DNA of 64,000 bases, taken from Phycisphaeraceae bacterium (GTDB lineage Bacteria; Planctomycetota; Phycisphaerae; Phycisphaerales; UBA1924). The first letter of the stretch is position 1. Each line of letters begins with the position of its first letter. Positions 61,681 to 64,000 of the stretch are shown here, one piece after another. Position numbers and translations under genes: made by a program. The notes under the pieces were generated by a model, which did not search any database, was not told the origin of the DNA, and worked only from the letters and a program-made list of their open reading frames with translations. The stretch lies in the NCBI GenBank assembly GCA_015200025.1, contig CP054186.1, positions 3,088,643 to 3,152,642 of the forward strand, given 5' to 3'.

Positions 61681-62058
61681 TCACCGGCCTGGGCTTCGAG
61701 AATGAGATATCGGCGCACCGGCCCGCGCGCTGTCGCACAACCCGGCGAGTTCTTCGATCTGCGTCCGCAGCCCCTCCAGGGCCCGCGTCCGGCCCGGGTT
61801 ATCGAGGCCGCGAAGCGCGTCCTCGATCCGGCCCGCCGATTCCCCGATCGTCGGGAACCCGTACGCCCCCGCGGCCCCGCGCAGTTGGTGCGCCAGCCGC
61901 ATCACCGCCGCCGCGTCGCGGCCTTCCGCGTGCCGCGCGATCTGGCCCGCGCGCTCGGGCAACTCCGCCGCGAATTCGCTCACCAACTCCCGCATCTCCG
62001 GGTCGCCCGCGAAGAGGCTCCTCAGCGGTCGGAACGGCGCGGGGTTCGATGGGATCAT
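61681..62058 (-). CDS. Histidine phosphotransfer (HPt) domain protein
   Basis: A 125-residue free-standing HPt protein. The phosphorylatable His57 lies in RLAHQLRGAAGAYGF, and the surrounding four-helix bundle pattern fits the family. GGAGG lies six bases before ATG 62058. It precedes the GGDEF response regulator on the same strand, and the two probably form a phosphorelay that ends in c-di-GMP production. The kinase is encoded elsewhere. Confidence 0.9.
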   Translation of the reverse strand: MIPSNPAPFRPLRSLFAGDPEMRELVSEFAAELPERAGQIARHAEGRDAAAVMRLAHQLRGAAGAYGFPTIGESAGRIEDALRGLDNPGRTRALEGLRTQIEELAGLCDSARAGAPISHSRSPGR

Positions 62059-62144
62059 GCGGGACCTCCGTCCACCATGATCGGCACCCGCCGCTCACGC
62101 GCTCAGGTATTCACCCCGGTACACCGAGGGTTGCCGCCGGATCG

Positions 62145-62173
62145 CCGGGTTATCGAAACCGAGGATAACCCGG
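62145..62173 (-). terminator. Perfect inverted repeat just after nuoC, possible terminator
   Basis: CCGGGTTATC (62145-62154) pairs perfectly over ten bases with GATAACCCGG (62164-62173) around a nine-base loop, and it begins two bases past the nuoC stop on the minus strand. There is no T-run, so it may act as a Rho-assisted or RNA-stabilising hairpin. Confidence 0.55.
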
Positions 62174-62175
62174 GC

Positions 62176-62754
62176 TCAGGTCGAGGTTCGATCGACGATC
62201 TCGTACGCCTCGCGCTCGCCGCGCCCGCGGACGGGATAGTCCTTGCGGAGCGCGTGGGCCGGGTAGTCCTCCCACGTCAGGATCCGGCGGAGGTCCGGGT
62301 GGTTCGTAAAGCGGACCCCGAACATGTCGAAGACCTCTCGCTCGGGCCACTCGGCCCCGGGCCACAGGTCGCACGCCGAGTCCAGCACCAGCGCCGGGTC
62401 CGCCTCGATCCCCTCCGTCGGGAGCGACGGGTCCAGATACACCTTGACAAAGAACCGGTCGTCCCTCGAGAAGGAGATCAGGTTGTAGACGACCGCGAAG
62501 CGACCGGGCTGCGGGGCCGGGTAGTTCAGGTAGTCGATCCCGATGACGTCCGAGAGGAAGTTGAAATCCGCACCGGGGTCGTTCTTGAGGAACGACAGCA
62601 CGCGGTGCAGGTCCTTGGGCTCGACGACCAGCGTCGACATCCCCCGGAACTCCGTCCCGCGGAGCGCTGCCCCGGGGAACGCCCCTTTCACCCGCGCGAA
62701 CATCGGGTGGTCGAGGGTCGGCGGGCGTGGGGTCGGGCCGGGCGTGTTCGTCAT
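62176..62754 (-). CDS. nuoC: NADH-quinone oxidoreductase subunit C
   Basis: A peripheral-arm subunit of respiratory complex I, 192 residues. The family block EREVFDMFGVRFTNHPDLRRIL (split: EREVFDMFGV, RFTNHPDLRRIL) and the ending YPAHALRKDYPV are clear. The N-terminal 20 residues are Pro-rich and not conserved. TACCCT on the minus strand ends six bases before ATG 62754, so the mRNA is probably leaderless and the gene is the first of its transcript. No other nuo gene is adjacent, unlike the usual nuoA-N cluster; the remaining subunits must be elsewhere. Confidence 0.93.
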   Translation of the reverse strand: MTNTPGPTPRPPTLDHPMFARVKGAFPGAALRGTEFRGMSTLVVEPKDLHRVLSFLKNDPGADFNFLSDVIGIDYLNYPAPQPGRFAVVYNLISFSRDDRFFVKVYLDPSLPTEGIEADPALVLDSACDLWPGAEWPEREVFDMFGVRFTNHPDLRRILTWEDYPAHALRKDYPVRGRGEREAYEIVDRTST

Positions 62755-62760
62755 GGCCTG

Positions 62761-62766
62761 AGGGTA
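62761..62766 (-). promoter_or_regulatory. Minus-10 box placing nuoC transcription at its start codon
   Basis: On the minus strand TACCCT ends six bases before ATG 62754. No Shine-Dalgarno sequence is present. It sits nine bases past the stop of the upstream gene. Confidence 0.6.
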
Positions 62767-62775
62767 CGCCCCCTT

Positions 62776-63471
62776 TCACGCCCCGAGCAGCCCCGATACC
62801 CATGCCCGCCCGATCCCCGCGTCGCCCCCGCACAGCACGATCGGCTTGCCCGTCGCCGCCCACGCCCGGACCGGGAGACGCCATGCCTCATCAGGGATCG
62901 GCCCTTCCCCCGGCGGCCCCGGGACGCACCGCTCGCCGACGATCCGCGTCCCCCCGACGACCAGCCCGACCGCCCCTTCGACCCCTTCGAAGGCTTCGAC
63001 GATGCGGGCGATCCGGTCGGCCGCGTCGCCCACACCGTCCGGGGTGAGCATCAGGACCGGGTCCACCACGACCTCCACCGGTCGCCCCTCCCAGCGTCGG
63101 AGCATCGATAACGCCGAGGGCACGTCGGAGACGACGTGCCCGACGCACGGCCGGACCGCGATCCGTAGGCCCACCCGGCCCACCCGGCCCACCAGCGCCC
63201 CGAGCGCCTCATCGAACCCCGCCACCGCCCCCGGGGTCCAGGTCGGCCTGGGTTCTTCGGGGTCGCCCGTGGGAGGGGCCAGTGACCCCACGATGAGGCG
63301 TCCGGGCGCGGGGCTCCCCGCGAGGCGGGCCTCGATACGGGCGAGGTCGTGGGGCGAGGCGCCGACCCCAACGCCCCACGGCGGGTCGTTCACCGGGGCG
63401 TCGGGGTCGGCCCAACGGGCGTCGAACGGGTCGTCGGTCGCGGGTGTGGAGAGGATGTGCACAACGCGCAT
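62776..63471 (-). CDS. Hypothetical protein, possibly TIM-barrel-like
   Basis: I do not recognise this 231-residue protein. No signal peptide or membrane segment is seen. Short hydrophobic strands recur with helices between them (RIAVRPCVGHVV, VEVVVDPVLML, GAVGLVVGGTRIVGE, KPIVLCGGDAGIG), a spacing that resembles a TIM barrel. Conserved-looking acidic residues follow some strands, for instance VVDPVLM. The start at ATG 63471 has GGAG about 12 bases upstream. It precedes nuoC on the same strand. Codon use is like that of its neighbours, so I judge it real, but the fold is a guess. Confidence 0.7.
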   Translation of the reverse strand: MRVVHILSTPATDDPFDARWADPDAPVNDPPWGVGVGASPHDLARIEARLAGSPAPGRLIVGSLAPPTGDPEEPRPTWTPGAVAGFDEALGALVGRVGRVGLRIAVRPCVGHVVSDVPSALSMLRRWEGRPVEVVVDPVLMLTPDGVGDAADRIARIVEAFEGVEGAVGLVVGGTRIVGERCVPGPPGEGPIPDEAWRLPVRAWAATGKPIVLCGGDAGIGRAWVSGLLGA

Positions 63472-63596
63472 GGGGTGTGGAGACTCCGTGGATGGGTCAA
63501 GTCGGCGCGTGCCCGAGCCGATAACAGAGGTCCGATGTGGTTATATGCGGGGGGAGGTCGGCCGTGGTGGTCCGATCATCGGGGACGAGGTTGAGC

Positions 63597-63884
63597 ATGA
63601 CGACTGACACGACGGGCCTGATTCGGATGTTCGAGGACGTGCCCGAGGGGGCCGACGCGACGGTGGCAACGGCCGAGCACCTCGGGCGCGAGCAGGTCAT
63701 CGAGAGGATCCTGGGGATCAACCCGACGGCGTCGAGCCTGTTCCTGTCGTCGTTCGAGGACGATCAACTCCGGGCGTACCTGGAGCACCTCGTCGTGATG
63801 ATGGCGCCCCGCGGCCCCCGCAGCGCCGGGTGGGTCCGCCGGGGCGAGACCCCCGCGATCGTGAGCGCCGAGCCCGAGGAATAA
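63597..63884 (+). CDS. Small hypothetical protein, predicted helical
   Basis: A 95-residue protein without a recognised family. It is acidic at both ends, with a central helical segment AEHLGREQVIERILGINPTA and FEDDQLRAYLEHLVVMM (quoted separately). An ACGAGG precedes ATG 63597, which I prefer to an upstream in-frame start at 63537 that adds an unrelated tail. TTATAT at 63541-63546 could be a minus-10 box. No catalytic motif is visible. Confidence 0.55.
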   Translation: MTTDTTGLIRMFEDVPEGADATVATAEHLGREQVIERILGINPTASSLFLSSFEDDQLRAYLEHLVVMMAPRGPRSAGWVRRGETPAIVSAEPEE

Positions 63885-63941
63885 CCGGGAACGTGAACCG
63901 ACGAACCCGCGGCCGTCGCCCTCCAAGGGTGTGATGGGTCC

Positions 63942-64000
63942 GTGGCGGCCGATGAATCGACCCCGGATCCGCGGGGGCCCGTGGTGGGGCTCCTTCGGCC
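63942..64000 (+). CDS. Possible start of a gene cut by the window edge
   Basis: A frame opens at GTG 63942 (MAADESTPDPRGPVV) and stays open to the window end. The acidic, Pro-containing start looks like a natural N terminus, and codon choice is consistent, but only about 19 residues can be read. I see no Shine-Dalgarno sequence. Low confidence. Confidence 0.25.
   Translation, partial: MAADESTPDPRGPVVGLLR

Noticed and set aside
1..64000. tRNA or rRNA genes, CRISPR arrays, insertion sequences, prophage or toxin-antitoxin modules
   Set aside because: No cloverleaf-like segment, regular repeat-spacer array, transposase or phage motif was found in the gaps or among the proteins; short RNAs could still be missed by eye.

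Overview
The window looks like chromosomal DNA from a planctomycete, most likely of the Phycisphaerae type (inference). It is very GC-rich and densely coded on both strands, and no stretch above about 210 bases lacks a gene. The gene set fits that group: three Gfo/Idh/MocA oxidoreductases, a ThuA-DUF1080 fusion, a GHL10-type glycosidase, a NAGPA-type phosphodiester glycosidase, a Tricorn-like protease, a PEP-CTERM-like surface protein, a DUF1559-style pseudopilin inside a sugar-transport operon, and one fused SecDF protein. HldD-, MlaE- and CdsA-like proteins indicate a Gram-negative-type envelope. I saw no tRNA, rRNA, CRISPR array, insertion sequence, prophage or replication origin.

Layout. 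1-6.2 kb: a membrane-anchored protein and an ABC exporter ATPase, then a secreted prolyl oligopeptidase closed by a strong terminator. 6.2-13 kb: a carbohydrate block with a GHL10 glycosidase opposite a Gfo/Idh oxidoreductase, a NagB/PIG-L fusion, a TIM-barrel isomerase and a second Gfo/Idh. 13-27.9 kb: a TlpA-like thioredoxin, HrpA, HutU, RuvB, a zinc-ribbon coiled-coil protein, CdsA, a HisN-like phosphatase, a Tricorn-like protease and a small unknown protein. 27.9-38 kb: a third Gfo/Idh, a NAGPA-type protein with a clear promoter and palindrome, a PEP-CTERM-like protein, then a tightly overlapped operon of GntR/LacI-type regulator, pseudopilin, solute-binding lipoprotein, two permeases and a FAD-dependent oxidoreductase. 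38-48.6 kb: HAD phosphatase, lipoprotein MsrB, QueG, several unknown membrane proteins, a DUF4442-like protein, an MBL hydrolase, a FucI-like isomerase, a degenerate QueC-like protein and ThuA-DUF1080. 48.6-56.2 kb: tgt-yajC-secDF in the order familiar from enterobacteria, then LysM and HldD-like proteins. 56.2-64 kb: GNAT and GuaA, a small lipoprotein with an RsbW-like kinase, a STAS protein and MlaE, a response-regulator diguanylate cyclase, an HPt protein, NuoC and two unknowns.

Two themes run through the window. First, secreted and periplasmic sugar processing: glycosidases, keto-sugar type enzymes, amino-sugar catabolism and an ABC importer whose operon lacks its own ATPase. Second, gene starts: nine genes at the head of transcription units have a TANNNT box ending exactly 6 or 7 bases before the start codon and no Shine-Dalgarno sequence, the signature of leaderless mRNAs. 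Genes inside operons instead have Shine-Dalgarno sequences or ATGA/TGATG overlaps. The most unusual loci are the 29-bp back-to-back leaderless promoter at 43.65 kb, the partner-switch/orphan-MlaE operon at 58.5-60.7 kb, and the pseudopilin inside the sugar operon at 32.3 kb.
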